From Bacteroidota bacterium (GTDB lineage: Bacteria > Bacteroidota > Bacteroidia > Chitinophagales > Chitinophagaceae), in the NCBI GenBank assembly GCA_003175695.1, contig PSRA01000058.1:1-64000 (forward strand): a stretch of DNA of 64,000 nucleotides. The letters run 5' to 3'. Below are positions 10,289-20,754 of this stretch, in pieces (the first letter of the stretch is position 1; every line of letters begins with the position of its first letter). Position numbers and translations under genes: made by a program. Below the pieces are notes generated by a model. It was not told the DNA's origin. It worked only from the letters and a program-made list of their open reading frames with translations, and did no database searches.

Positions 10289-11149
10289 ATGACGAAATCT
10301 TGGATTTTAAATTTTTGTATTCTTTTTTCCTGTTGCATTAGTCAGCGGCAACTTTTCGGCCAGGTATATTCGGATAATGATGCTGCCAAGGAAAAACATT
10401 TTATTTACGAGGTAAAGGAAATTGATGAATTTTTTGAAAGGTTCAATGACGATCCAGGCTCATTCATCAGAGTCGCTTTAAAAATTTACCGCAGTAAAAT
10501 TCATGTTGACAGGCAACGTTTGATCAAGAGCCTGTTCAATTATGAAGGCAAGGCCTGGGATCCGGGCATTATCAACAAATTTGTAGGAGAAGTGACCGAT
10601 AAGAAAAGCCCTTTGTACCTGGATTTTTATGGAGATGATTGGTATGCTGAAGTCGAGTGTAAATTCAAGTACAATTCTTCTTCTATCGTAATTCCTATAA
10701 TTATGAAAATTGAGATGGCCCAGAACAAAGGATCAAAGTGGATGGTTGTTGCTGTGGATTCGAGCAAATTGAAATCAACTACGATATTAACAGAGATGAA
10801 TCCCAGCAGGATCAAGACAAAATGCATTAGCCCGACAAGCCATGCCACGAATTTTGTTTCCTTGAAGCGAGCTTTTGCGGATAAAGAGAACCTGTCGAAT
10901 TATTTCGAAAATGCCAATTTTAAAAGATCCAGCATGCAGGAGTTTTATAATGCCATCTTGACTAACCAAATTGAATTTTTATATGTTATCAAAATAAGAT
11001 ATCATTTCCTGCTCGGCGATAAATGGATTTTCACTGTAGAAGATTTTACGAGAGAAGAGCTTAATTCAGGGTGGCTGATAAATTCAATGGAGGAGGTTAC
11101 ATCTGAAGAAATGGCAAGCTATAGAAACAAATTGTTAAACGGCAAATAA
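10289..11149 (+). CDS. Hypothetical exported protein
   Basis: 286 aa with signal-like N-terminus, co-oriented between PorP/SprF and TPR genes. Confidence 0.6.
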   Translation: MTKSWILNFCILFSCCISQRQLFGQVYSDNDAAKEKHFIYEVKEIDEFFERFNDDPGSFIRVALKIYRSKIHVDRQRLIKSLFNYEGKAWDPGIINKFVGEVTDKKSPLYLDFYGDDWYAEVECKFKYNSSSIVIPIIMKIEMAQNKGSKWMVVAVDSSKLKSTTILTEMNPSRIKTKCISPTSHATNFVSLKRAFADKENLSNYFENANFKRSSMQEFYNAILTNQIEFLYVIKIRYHFLLGDKWIFTVEDFTREELNSGWLINSMEEVTSEEMASYRNKLLNGK

Positions 11150-11178
11150 TGATTTGGCCCGGTTAAACGATGATTTGA

Positions 11179-13053
11179 ATGTACAAAGTCATTCTTTTAT
11201 ATTTTGAATTCGTTTGTTTAGTTCATTTCTGCTATGCCCAGGATACGCTTACTACAAATGACGTAAGAGTTATCAAGGCAATATCGGAAAATACAATTGC
11301 AAGGCACTTTAATGTGCTGCTGAACACGATTGCTTATACAGGTGCTGAGAATGCAGATATAAAGGAAATGATCAACCAAAGTTTTGAAGACAGTAGTCAA
11401 AAGATCTTTCTCAATAAACAAATCTCCATTGCTGATGACATCAGCGATCCCGGCTACTCAAGTAAATCCGGGTCCCCTGAACTCTCTGCCCTCCAATACC
11501 TGAATGCTTTTAATACATTTTATGCAAAGAGTGATACCAATTCAGTCTTCTTCACTAATATCAAATCATCTCAGGTCAAAAAAGGCAAAAAGAACCTATA
11601 TATAAACGTTTACTTTACTTCTTATTTTAGAAATAAATGCCTTTCAAATCCAGCTACACCTTATAAGCCATCAAAAAGAGTGGCTGAGATATATATAAAA
11701 AAAAGTAACAACAATAAATGGACGCTGTACATCTCAAGAATCAGCTTCTTCAGCGCTGCTGATACTGTTAGCGATCATCTGGACAATGTTGTCATAGTGA
11801 ATCCCAAAAAGCAAGCTGGCCCTTCCGAATTTGCCGAATCTGCTAACAAGCCACAGGATCAGGAGAACGCAGCCATAAGATCCAACCAGTATGCGGATCA
11901 GGCTCGTTTGGAAGAAAAGAAAAGAAATTATCAATCTGCCATTAATCTATATTCAAAGGCCATAGATCTCGTTCCGGTAAAGAAAGATCTTTATCAACCT
12001 CACATACGAGAACTTACCAATTCTTTAAGAATAATTTCAGACTTGGATGAACAATTCAAGGCCGGATATTATAGGTCAGTCATTAGGGCCTACTCAGATT
12101 ACCTTAAAAAACCTAAATCAAACACCGATCAAGCCAATTCAGACTATTACCTGGGAAGAGGGAAATGTTATGACAAAATGGGTCAGCTGACAAAGTCCTA
12201 TAATGAACAGGTGAGGGATTATGGCGATGCTCTTCAAGACTACACGAAATCTTTTGAATACGATAATGACAACCTGGAAACCATCCGCACAAGGGCCGAC
12301 CTCTATAGAAGAATGAATAAAAATATAGAAGCAATAACTGAATTCAAAACATACCTGGCCAGAGATCCATCTGATATAACCATTTATGAAGCCATGTCGG
12401 ACGTGCATATGATCAGTGGAAACTCTGGCCAGGCCTTTAAAGATATTGATGTCGCATTAACACAAGAGAACTTCGATCTTGCTAAAAAATCAAGACTCTA
12501 TGTAGACAAAGGGATCTTGTATATAAGAGTGAAGGATTATTCTTCCGCCGAGAATAGTTTTAACCGCGCAATTAGTTTGGATAGCACCAATGCATTTGCA
12601 TTTTATTACAGGGGTATTGGGAGAATAAAAGCGAACAAAGTGCAAAGTGCAGCCAGTGATTTTAATTCCGCTCTTAAAAAGGGGCTGGATTCGACAAGCA
12701 TAAACTATCCATTGTCCGTGGAAAATGAAGGGCAATTCACTTCTGCTCATCTCAGCGAAGTACCAAATTCTATTAACTATAAAATTGGCAATATTTACCT
12801 GAACGCTGGCAAATATGATTCTGCCTATACTTACCTGGCCAGGTCATACCAAAGTGATCCTGCCAATGGATATATTTTATACAGCATGGCTAGTTGTATC
12901 TACCTGAAAGGAAATACGGACGAGTCCTTAAAGTGGTTTGAGAGATCATTTAAGACAAATGCATTGGAACGAAGTTTTGTTGAAAACGACAAGCTATTGC
13001 GACCCCTGCAGGAAGAAAAGAGGTTTAAGGACCTAAAGAAAAAGTACCTGTGA
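11179..13053 (+). CDS. TPR-repeat protein, exported
   Basis: 624 aa; multiple TPR-like units e.g. YQSAINLYSKAIDLVP, YSSAENSFNRAISLDSTNAFAFYYRG. Confidence 0.8.
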   Translation: MYKVILLYFEFVCLVHFCYAQDTLTTNDVRVIKAISENTIARHFNVLLNTIAYTGAENADIKEMINQSFEDSSQKIFLNKQISIADDISDPGYSSKSGSPELSALQYLNAFNTFYAKSDTNSVFFTNIKSSQVKKGKKNLYINVYFTSYFRNKCLSNPATPYKPSKRVAEIYIKKSNNNKWTLYISRISFFSAADTVSDHLDNVVIVNPKKQAGPSEFAESANKPQDQENAAIRSNQYADQARLEEKKRNYQSAINLYSKAIDLVPVKKDLYQPHIRELTNSLRIISDLDEQFKAGYYRSVIRAYSDYLKKPKSNTDQANSDYYLGRGKCYDKMGQLTKSYNEQVRDYGDALQDYTKSFEYDNDNLETIRTRADLYRRMNKNIEAITEFKTYLARDPSDITIYEAMSDVHMISGNSGQAFKDIDVALTQENFDLAKKSRLYVDKGILYIRVKDYSSAENSFNRAISLDSTNAFAFYYRGIGRIKANKVQSAASDFNSALKKGLDSTSINYPLSVENEGQFTSAHLSEVPNSINYKIGNIYLNAGKYDSAYTYLARSYQSDPANGYILYSMASCIYLKGNTDESLKWFERSFKTNALERSFVENDKLLRPLQEEKRFKDLKKKYL

Positions 13054-13197
13054 TGGAAAGCTTTTTTGATGGATTTAAGGGCAGGGCCGGAACTGGCGAA
13101 TGTTAAATCTGGATTAATCGACCTGTAATCGACTTTGCAAAGCCTTAACGGTGGAGCAGCTGGCTTAGCTTTTGCGTAATATAATTTTGTATAAGGA

Positions 13198-14607
13198 ATG
13201 AGTCCGGATAGCATATATTATTTATTTGAGTCTGGCCGAAAACGGAAACAAGAAGATTACATCTGGCCAATTCCCGGGAAAGCAACCGTGAATGACAGGG
13301 TTTTCATTGTTTGTGACGGAACGGGAAGCTTTGATGGCGGCGAGATCGCCAGTAAACTGATCTGTGAATTCATGGCAGCCAAAGTAATGAGGTTCCCTGA
13401 ATACAGGATGTCGGAAGAATTGATCAATAACTTATTAACGGAAGCCAGGGACCGATTGATCAGTTATGCTCGTGAATACAGACTTGATACCGATATGGCG
13501 ACCACCTTTTCGATGCTCATTCTTTATGATCAAAAGGTGTTTATGACCTGGTTTGGAGATAGTCGGATCTACCACCTCCGCAATGGAGAGATTCTATTTA
13601 GAACCAAAAATGACTACCAGATAAATGAACTGGTGCAGGAAGGTGAGAAAACCACCGCCATCGTTCACAGTCAACCGGATAACTCATTTTTGCACGCAAT
13701 CACGGCCGATAGTTCGCCCATCTATGCAGAAACAAAATGGATTGAGGATGTTCGCAATGGTGATTATTTTTTAGTTTGCAGCAAAGGCCTCTTGGAAAAC
13801 GTGTCTGATGAGGATATCAAATCTTTACTGAGCCAAACCAATCCGGAACAAATCGACCCCGTTGATTCGCTCAAACAAATGTCCATTGAAAAGACGCAGG
13901 ACAATTATTCGATGTATCTTATAAGAGTTAACCTCAAAGAACCCAAAAAAGTAGCCAATTTTGGAATCCCTCCAGACGAGAAGAAGGGGGGATTCATATT
14001 GCCGAGGTTTGTTCTTGCTTTGACCGTTATTGGAGCCTTACTCATCTTTTTTTATTTCCGAAAAAAACGAAATGAAGACTCCTCAATAAAATACACAAGT
14101 CAACCCACTCAACCTGTTTCAGCCCCAAGGCTAGATAGTGTTACCCGTGCGATCATCACTTCGGAGCCGCAGGAAACGGTCCCCATGGTAACCGACCCGG
14201 TGAAAAGCTATAGTAAAGGTGATGGTAATTCAAAGCCACCGCCCACAGTTAAAGTTGACAGCACCATACGCGCACAAGCGCCAAGAAATGAAGATGTAAC
14301 AGATAAAAGTGTGGAAGAGACTGAAAAAGAGATGCCTGCCGTTGTCAGTGCCAAAAAGCTGTCGGGCCAATTCTTGATCAAGTTTACGACGGATGAGTCA
14401 TGTACCCTTAGAATTGCTAATATGGATACAGAGGAAGTGATCGATTGGGATCTGTCGGGCAGTGATATCGAAAAAATCTATTTAAAGCCGGGTAATTATT
14501 CCATTGTTGCAACCAGTGTAAATGATGGAACGAAAGCAAAAACTTATCATTTTGATGTAAAACCCCGGGATGCGAACAAAACGCAAAATATTCATATTAC
14601 TTTTTGA
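13198..14607 (+). CDS. PP2C-family protein phosphatase with one TM helix and C-terminal extension
   Basis: 469 aa; KQEDY, VFIVCDGTGSFDGGEIAS, TTFSMLILYDQKVFMTWFGDSRIYHLRNG; TM segment LPRFVLALTVIGALLIFFYF. Confidence 0.85.
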   Translation: MSPDSIYYLFESGRKRKQEDYIWPIPGKATVNDRVFIVCDGTGSFDGGEIASKLICEFMAAKVMRFPEYRMSEELINNLLTEARDRLISYAREYRLDTDMATTFSMLILYDQKVFMTWFGDSRIYHLRNGEILFRTKNDYQINELVQEGEKTTAIVHSQPDNSFLHAITADSSPIYAETKWIEDVRNGDYFLVCSKGLLENVSDEDIKSLLSQTNPEQIDPVDSLKQMSIEKTQDNYSMYLIRVNLKEPKKVANFGIPPDEKKGGFILPRFVLALTVIGALLIFFYFRKKRNEDSSIKYTSQPTQPVSAPRLDSVTRAIITSEPQETVPMVTDPVKSYSKGDGNSKPPPTVKVDSTIRAQAPRNEDVTDKSVEETEKEMPAVVSAKKLSGQFLIKFTTDESCTLRIANMDTEEVIDWDLSGSDIEKIYLKPGNYSIVATSVNDGTKAKTYHFDVKPRDANKTQNIHITF

Positions 14608-14636
14608 TTCGGTAGTTTACAAAACAAGAGCGGCGG

Positions 14637-14678
14637 ACCAGAGCGGAGAGCCATCTAACCTGTGCCCTGCGCTCTGGT
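14637..14678. repeat. Intergenic hairpin, 'gcggagagc' family copy
   Basis: ACCAGAGCG (14637-14645) / CGCTCTGGT (14670-14678); loop contains ATCTAACCTG. Confidence 0.7.
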
Positions 14679-14711
14679 GCCCACTTTCACTTGTCCCTTT
14701 GCGTGAAAAAA

Positions 14712-15296
14712 TCAATCTTGCTTTATAAATTCTCCATCGGCCTTGATCGCTATTTCGTCACTAACTGCCGCCGTGGGCGTATTTGCTCCAATATTAAAAT
14801 CCAATCTTTTCAAGGTTCCAGTGAGCTTAAAACCTGCATCCTTTTTCTTATTCATAGGATGGTCGATCGTACCACGATATAAGAGGTCCATGGTTACTGG
14901 TTTGGTAACCCCGTGCATCGTGAGGTCACCTGTAAGTAGGAATTTATTTGGCCCATTCGGCCTTATTGATGTGCTTTTGAATGTAATTTTTGGAAAGTTT
15001 GCCACATCAAAAAAATGAGGGCTCTTTAAATCGTTATCGCGCATATCGACTTCCGTACTGATAGATGTTGCATCAGCGGATAGCTCAAAGACAGCATCAC
15101 TAAAATCCGGCTTTGTGGTAGTGATAGTTACATCGAAATTCTTAAACAATCCATCAACATCCGAGACCAAAAGGTGCGTGGCCGTGAAAGTCAGCTTCGA
15201 ATGTGCTTTATCATTCTTCCATGTGGTAGTCTGTGCAAATGCAGAGGCCTGCAGGATTAAAAACCCCGCAAATAATAATTTTTTCATCTTGATCAT
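14712..15296 (-). CDS. YceI family protein
   Basis: 194 aa; TTTWKNDKAHSKLTFTATHLLVSDVDGLFKNFDV. Confidence 0.92.
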   Translation of the reverse strand: MIKMKKLLFAGFLILQASAFAQTTTWKNDKAHSKLTFTATHLLVSDVDGLFKNFDVTITTTKPDFSDAVFELSADATSISTEVDMRDNDLKSPHFFDVANFPKITFKSTSIRPNGPNKFLLTGDLTMHGVTKPVTMDLLYRGTIDHPMNKKKDAGFKLTGTLKRLDFNIGANTPTAAVSDEIAIKADGEFIKQD

Positions 15297-15447
15297 TGTT
15301 TTAGACGTTATGAATGGGTCAGGTAGCCACTGCTTCGTTGCTTTTTGGAAGGCTACCGAACATCAAAACTAAAACACATGAGTTGGACAAACGTTGACCT
15401 GGATCAAGAAATAGTCGAATTTACTTTTCGGATGCGGGGAAAGTAAT

Positions 15448-15504
15448 AGCGGAGGAAGAGGGCGGAAAGCGCTTAACCTACGCTCTTCGCCTTGTTCCTC
15501 CGCT
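15448..15504. repeat. Intergenic hairpin, 'gcggagagc' family copy
   Basis: AGCGGAGGAA (15448-15457) / TTCCTCCGCT (15495-15504); inner GGCGGAAAGCG..CGCTCTTCGCC with loop CTTAACCTA. Confidence 0.8.
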
Positions 15505-15531
15505 CTTAATACGTTTTACGAGGCTTCGTTT

Positions 15532-15963
15532 CTACCTCATAGCAGTGGCGGGGCTGATCATTGTGTGAACGGCGCTGATCCTATTGATGGGAAAGCCACC
15601 GCTCCTGGCGTGTGCGATAAGGGCGTTAGTATCAGTTGCACTATATACGCAATAGATCTTATCATCAGTGACATAACTGTGCATCCACTTGATGCCAGAC
15701 ATAGTCTTAAGTACTCCGCAGGACTTTTCGGAGATCGTCTGTAAATCCTGGGGCGAAAGTTTTCCTGCCCCGGGGATCTCACGCTCGATAATGTACACCT
15801 GCATATTGCCATTGTCGCTGATAATCTTGTTGGGATCATTCGCCTTTTGCCTTTCGTTGCACGCTGAAATAAACAGGCCCAAAAAAAGACCTATAGCTAA
15901 AACGAGTAATACTAAATCTTGCTTTTTCATGTGTTTATTTTTTAGAAGTGGAAAACAAAACAA
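15532..15963 (-). CDS. DUF4242-like protein
   Basis: YIIEREIPGAGKLSPQDLQTISEKSCGVLKTMSGIKWMHSYVTDDKIYCVYSATDTNALIAHARSGGFPINRISAV. Confidence 0.75.
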   Translation of the reverse strand: MFCFPLLKNKHMKKQDLVLLVLAIGLFLGLFISACNERQKANDPNKIISDNGNMQVYIIEREIPGAGKLSPQDLQTISEKSCGVLKTMSGIKWMHSYVTDDKIYCVYSATDTNALIAHARSGGFPINRISAVHTMISPATAMR

Positions 15964-16228
15964 CTGATTACAATGTGAAAGTATATCCCAGGCAGAGCCA
16001 AAAAAATAGCCATTTGACTATCGGCAGCTCTTTGTTTTTCTTCGGTTTAATCTGATCAGGAAAATTTTGAGCGCGCCGTTTGTTTAAAGGTGGCCCGCAT
16101 CATAACACCGGCGGATTAAAGCCAACTAAAGGGATACTCTTTTTAAGAAAGGTTCATCCAGTAGTTTTTCTCCATTTTGCTGAGTAACTTTAAGTTCAAC
16201 GTTTCACTTTGTCGGATATACATGGTAT

Positions 16229-19200
16229 ATGAAGATGGAGACCAACAAACCCTTTTCTTGTAAAAAAGTAAGCTTTGGCTTTGCATTCTTATTATTGCTG
16301 TTGCCGGTTGCTCTTTTTGCCCAAAAAAGACTGCTGTTCGAAAATTATACCTCTTTGCAAGGCCTGTCCCAAAATACCTGCTTCACCATTTCGCAGGACA
16401 ACAATGGTTTTATGTGGTTTGGGACGCAGGACGGCCTAAACCGCTACGATGGACGAAGATTTAAGATATATTCACAGCAGAATGAAATTGGCAAGAACCT
16501 TCCTGGCAACATCATCTCCACTCTTTTCTTTGATGATAACAAAAAATTACTTTGGATAGGAACTATCGCCGGTGCCTGCATTTACGATCCTAAAAAGGAT
16601 TCACTTCTGAATATTTCCGAGTACTTTCCTTTTGCTTCGGAACTGCAGCATATTCCAATAAAAAAAATAATATCATTCAAACAAGATGAATATTGGATCG
16701 TCACATTTAATAATGGTCTCGTGTACCTTAACACGCAACGTTTAACCCTGTCCACATTTTTAACCGATGAAGAAAGTAAAGCAAACGTCACCAGCATTGT
16801 ATTTCATGAGGGAAAGATGTACGTGTCACTTTTATATACAATTTTTACCTTATTGCCGTCGGGATCGTCATATAGCCTGGAGCCGTTTCATCCTGACTAT
16901 CCTTTTCCCCAGATACGCGAATTGTATTCCTACAACAATGCTTTGTGGATCGGAACCATGGTGGCTGGCTGTTACTACATTAAAAACCCGGTGGAGCAAA
17001 AGGAAAATATAATTGCTTCTAAAGCAGTTCCGGGAGGCATTGCCGGATTTACCCAAGACAAAAATTTTCTTTGGATAGGTACGAGAGGCAGCGGAATCTA
17101 TAGGTACGATCCAAAATCCAATAAGGCAGATAGTGCAGTACATGATCAGTATGACCCTACATCGCCTTGCTCAAACTATGCACTTTCTGTGTTTACCGAC
17201 CGGCAGGGAATTATCTGGAGTGGCTATTATGGTGGAATTGCCAAATATGATCCTTTGCGTTTTCAATTCCGCAATATAGATGAGAACTCTTCCCTCAATG
17301 GTTCCCTTACTGATCGTGTGATCGTAAAAATTTACCAAAGCCCTAACGGAGATAATTTCATTGGCACACTCAACCAGGGAATTATGAAGTGGAACAGAAT
17401 TAATAATTTGTTTACTCACTATCCCGGCACCGAAAAACTCAACTCCGCTCCCAATGTGATTTATGACATTACAGAAGACAACAATGGAAGAATCTGGGCG
17501 GCGAGCTGCGGTGGCTTAATGCAGGTGGAACGAAACTCAAAAAACGTATCCTATTATTCGGAAAAGAAATTGCCGGAACTAAACAAACTGTATGCACTGA
17601 TCAAGCTGAAGAAGGCAGACAGCCTTTTAATCGCTTCTGAAAATGGCCTTCGCTTTTTCTCATTGAAGGATAAGAAATGGCATAAACTTCCTGAAAACAT
17701 GAAAGTGACAACTTTCATGGGTGGCCTCTACGTTTATACGGGTCGGTTTATCTACGAAGATGATAGTAACAAGTTATGGATATGCACAGAAGGATCAGGC
17801 CTGATGCATTATGACTACTTACATAGTGAATTTGCTCCCGTCGAACCGGTAAACAAGATTTCTCTCTTTATTCGTCATCTTTTTGCTGATGGCAATTTCT
17901 TCTGGCTTTCGACTGACAATGGAATTGTCATTTATGACTGGAGGCAAAACAAAGTGATAAGGCATATTCTTGTTAATGAGAATGGATCTAACGTTTGTTA
18001 CGCTGTGCAAAAAGATGGAAATGGATTTTATTGGGTCAGCACCAACCTCGGCTTATGTAAATTGAGTGCGCAATATGAAATCGTTCAAAAATACAATACA
18101 GGTAATGGCCTGTCATTTTTGGAATTCAACACAGCTTGTACATTAAAAGATACAAGTGGTGATTTATACTTCGGTGGCATGGGAGGCATAACTCATTTTA
18201 ACCCCGGAAATTTGAAACAAAATAAGTTTAGTCCGGTTCCTCTTATTACGGGGATCAACGTAAACGACAGACCCTGGCCTTTGCATACAAATCCGGATTT
18301 AATAAGTTCCCTGGATTTTGATCACAATCAGAATTTTCTTACTATTCAATTTGCGGTTAACAATTTTTCCAATGAAGCCAATAATCAATTCAGTTATCGA
18401 CTAAAAGAACTCAACTCGAATTGGAGTGCACCAGCTGGTATGAATATGGCGAGCTTTACCAGTCTGCCTCCCGGCAATTATACATTTGAATTGCGCGCTG
18501 CCAACAGCGATGGCATTTGGGACAATGAGATAAAAACGATTGCCATCGCGATTCACCCTGCCTGGTGGCAAACCTGGCTTTTTAAAATTTCTGCCATCGG
18601 TTTACTCATCGGAGTCACGGCGTTTTTTATCAGTAGAAGAATTAAAAATATCCGCAGGGAAGAGGCGCTGAAGCAACAATTCGCAGAAATCGAAATAAAG
18701 GGATTGCACGCACAAATGAATCCCCATTTTATTTTCAATTGCCTGAATAGTATCAAAGAAATGATCTGGGAGGAAGATAAGCAAAATGCGAGCCGTTACC
18801 TGAGCAAGTTCGCTCAATTAATAAGAACCAGTCTCGAACAATCCCGTCAGACATTTATCAGCATTAGACAGTGTATTGATCACTTGCAACAATATCTTGA
18901 AATGGAAAAATTGAGGTTCGAAGATTTTTCCTATTGTATTGATGTTGATGAAGGCCTGAATATCGATGAGGCATTTATCGCCCCCATGCTTATACAGCCG
19001 CTGGTAGAAAATGCAATCTGGCATGGCCTTCGCAGCAAAGAAAAAGACCGGAAATTGAATATTCGATTTTATAAAAAAGAAAACCAGCTGGTTTGCGAAA
19101 TTGAAGACAATGGTGTCGGCATTCGCCATACCATGAATAATAAGCAACACTCCCTAACAGCCCATCGCTCAGTAAGTATTCTGAATATCCAGGAAAGGCT

Positions 19201-19315
19201 GACTTTGCTCAATGAAAAATATAAAATGAATTGCTCGTTAAAAATCAATGATAAATCAGACCTGCCTGAAAAAACAGGCAGCGGCACGCTGGCTGTCGTG
19301 CAATTAAGTAATTAG
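16229..19315 (+). CDS. Sensor histidine kinase: two-component-regulator propeller + Y_Y_Y + LytS-type His_kinase/HATPase
   Basis: 1028 aa; 'GLSQNTCFTISQDNNGFMWFGTQDGLNRYDG', 'GLHAQMNPHFIFNCLNSIKEMI', HATPase LVENAIWHGL. Confidence 0.92.
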   Translation: MKMETNKPFSCKKVSFGFAFLLLLLPVALFAQKRLLFENYTSLQGLSQNTCFTISQDNNGFMWFGTQDGLNRYDGRRFKIYSQQNEIGKNLPGNIISTLFFDDNKKLLWIGTIAGACIYDPKKDSLLNISEYFPFASELQHIPIKKIISFKQDEYWIVTFNNGLVYLNTQRLTLSTFLTDEESKANVTSIVFHEGKMYVSLLYTIFTLLPSGSSYSLEPFHPDYPFPQIRELYSYNNALWIGTMVAGCYYIKNPVEQKENIIASKAVPGGIAGFTQDKNFLWIGTRGSGIYRYDPKSNKADSAVHDQYDPTSPCSNYALSVFTDRQGIIWSGYYGGIAKYDPLRFQFRNIDENSSLNGSLTDRVIVKIYQSPNGDNFIGTLNQGIMKWNRINNLFTHYPGTEKLNSAPNVIYDITEDNNGRIWAASCGGLMQVERNSKNVSYYSEKKLPELNKLYALIKLKKADSLLIASENGLRFFSLKDKKWHKLPENMKVTTFMGGLYVYTGRFIYEDDSNKLWICTEGSGLMHYDYLHSEFAPVEPVNKISLFIRHLFADGNFFWLSTDNGIVIYDWRQNKVIRHILVNENGSNVCYAVQKDGNGFYWVSTNLGLCKLSAQYEIVQKYNTGNGLSFLEFNTACTLKDTSGDLYFGGMGGITHFNPGNLKQNKFSPVPLITGINVNDRPWPLHTNPDLISSLDFDHNQNFLTIQFAVNNFSNEANNQFSYRLKELNSNWSAPAGMNMASFTSLPPGNYTFELRAANSDGIWDNEIKTIAIAIHPAWWQTWLFKISAIGLLIGVTAFFISRRIKNIRREEALKQQFAEIEIKGLHAQMNPHFIFNCLNSIKEMIWEEDKQNASRYLSKFAQLIRTSLEQSRQTFISIRQCIDHLQQYLEMEKLRFEDFSYCIDVDEGLNIDEAFIAPMLIQPLVENAIWHGLRSKEKDRKLNIRFYKKENQLVCEIEDNGVGIRHTMNNKQHSLTAHRSVSILNIQERLTLLNEKYKMNCSLKINDKSDLPEKTGSGTLAVVQLSN

Positions 19316-19331
19316 ACTTCAAATAAGAATT

Positions 19332-20093
19332 ATGATACGCACCATTCTGGTTGATGATGAACCCAGGGGATTAAACACTCTAAATAAATTACTAACGGAA
19401 TATTGTCCCGAATTATTCGTCGTCGCCGGTTGCACAGATACTGAATCAGCGAAAGAAAAGATTCTGTCGCTTGATCCACAACTGGCTTTCCTGGATATCT
19501 CCCTGCCAGAAAAGACCAGCTTTGACCTGCTCTCCGAACTTGGCAATATTAATTTCGAAATCATATTTGTGACTGCCCACAACCAATATGCTGTTCAGGC
19601 TTTTCATTTCAGCGCCATCGACTATTTGATGAAGCCTATTGACGAAGACCTCCTCGTAAATGCGGTAAAGAAAGCTGTAAAAAGAATTGAGGGAAATGCT
19701 ACCAACCATGATATTTCAACATTCCTGCACAATGTCAGCAAGGCGCAGGCGCCGCAGGAAATGAAATTGTGCATTCCTTCTCTGAAAGGGTTTCAGGTGG
19801 TGGAACTAAAAGATATCCTTTTTTGTGAAGCTTCCGGCAGCTATACCAATTTCTATTTCGACAATAAGAGTTCTATTTGCACTGCGAAACCAATACACGA
19901 GTATGAAGGTCTATTGCAGGACGCAGGATTTGTCAGGATTCACAAATCATTTCTCGTAAACCTGCGACACATAAAAGAATATCTCAGGGGTGAAGGCGGC
20001 TCCGTAATTCTTTCAAATGGAAAAGAATTGGAGGTCAGCAGGAGAAAGAAGGAGTCCTTTATTGAAAGTATGAAAGAGTTTTATAAATTTTAA
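19332..20093 (+). CDS. LytTR-family response regulator
   Basis: 253 aa; REC (VDDEPRG..AFLDISLPEKTSFDLL..FVTAHNQYAVQAFHFSAIDYLMKP) + LytTR (SGSYTNFYF...RIHKSFLVNLRHI). Confidence 0.93.
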   Translation: MIRTILVDDEPRGLNTLNKLLTEYCPELFVVAGCTDTESAKEKILSLDPQLAFLDISLPEKTSFDLLSELGNINFEIIFVTAHNQYAVQAFHFSAIDYLMKPIDEDLLVNAVKKAVKRIEGNATNHDISTFLHNVSKAQAPQEMKLCIPSLKGFQVVELKDILFCEASGSYTNFYFDNKSSICTAKPIHEYEGLLQDAGFVRIHKSFLVNLRHIKEYLRGEGGSVILSNGKELEVSRRKKESFIESMKEFYKF

Positions 20094-20167
20094 ATTTAAA
20101 AGGGAATTTGTTCAACCGGTTAAACTGTTTCCGAAACCATGCATCGAATTTCTTATCTTGCCGAATA

Positions 20168-20734
20168 ATGAACGTCAAGATTCCCGTTAACAAAAAAAGA
20201 TTTCCCCATTCGCTTATTATAAGCATCGTTCTGACGATAATTGGTGCATTTTTTATCAAGGGACTCCTAAAAAGCGACTCTGAAAATGCGGGATATTTAT
20301 CATATTGGATCTTAGCCATCCCACTGTATTATTTTTTCCTTTCTTTTCCGGATTACCTGAAAACTGTTTTTGACAGAAACGCAGCCTTAACAATTTCTGA
20401 TACAGATATAAAAGTCAACCTGAGTATTTTTTCCTGCGGCAGAATTGACCGTGATGACGTACGGGATGTTCAGGTTATTAAAAGGCATAACAATGAATTT
20501 CTCGTCATTAAATTATTTAATAACAATAAATATTTAAGTGCTAGTACTTCATTCAAGAGTCCCACCCAAAACAGCTTTATCAAAAAATTTGGAAGCCCTG
20601 TCGTAATCTCACAAAAGCATGTGAATTATGATCTCCACACGATAAAGGATATCATCCTGGATGGGAAAAACAATGATATAAATAAGGATTATCAAATTAG
20701 GCATTACAAAGTCTCCAGGTCATTCCGGCCTTAG
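20168..20734 (+). CDS. Hypothetical membrane protein
   Basis: Likely ATG at 20168; two hydrophobic segments then PH-like soluble part. Confidence 0.55.
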   Translation: MNVKIPVNKKRFPHSLIISIVLTIIGAFFIKGLLKSDSENAGYLSYWILAIPLYYFFLSFPDYLKTVFDRNAALTISDTDIKVNLSIFSCGRIDRDDVRDVQVIKRHNNEFLVIKLFNNNKYLSASTSFKSPTQNSFIKKFGSPVVISQKHVNYDLHTIKDIILDGKNNDINKDYQIRHYKVSRSFRP

Positions 20735-20754
20735 ACTCTTTTTAAGAGTCAAGG

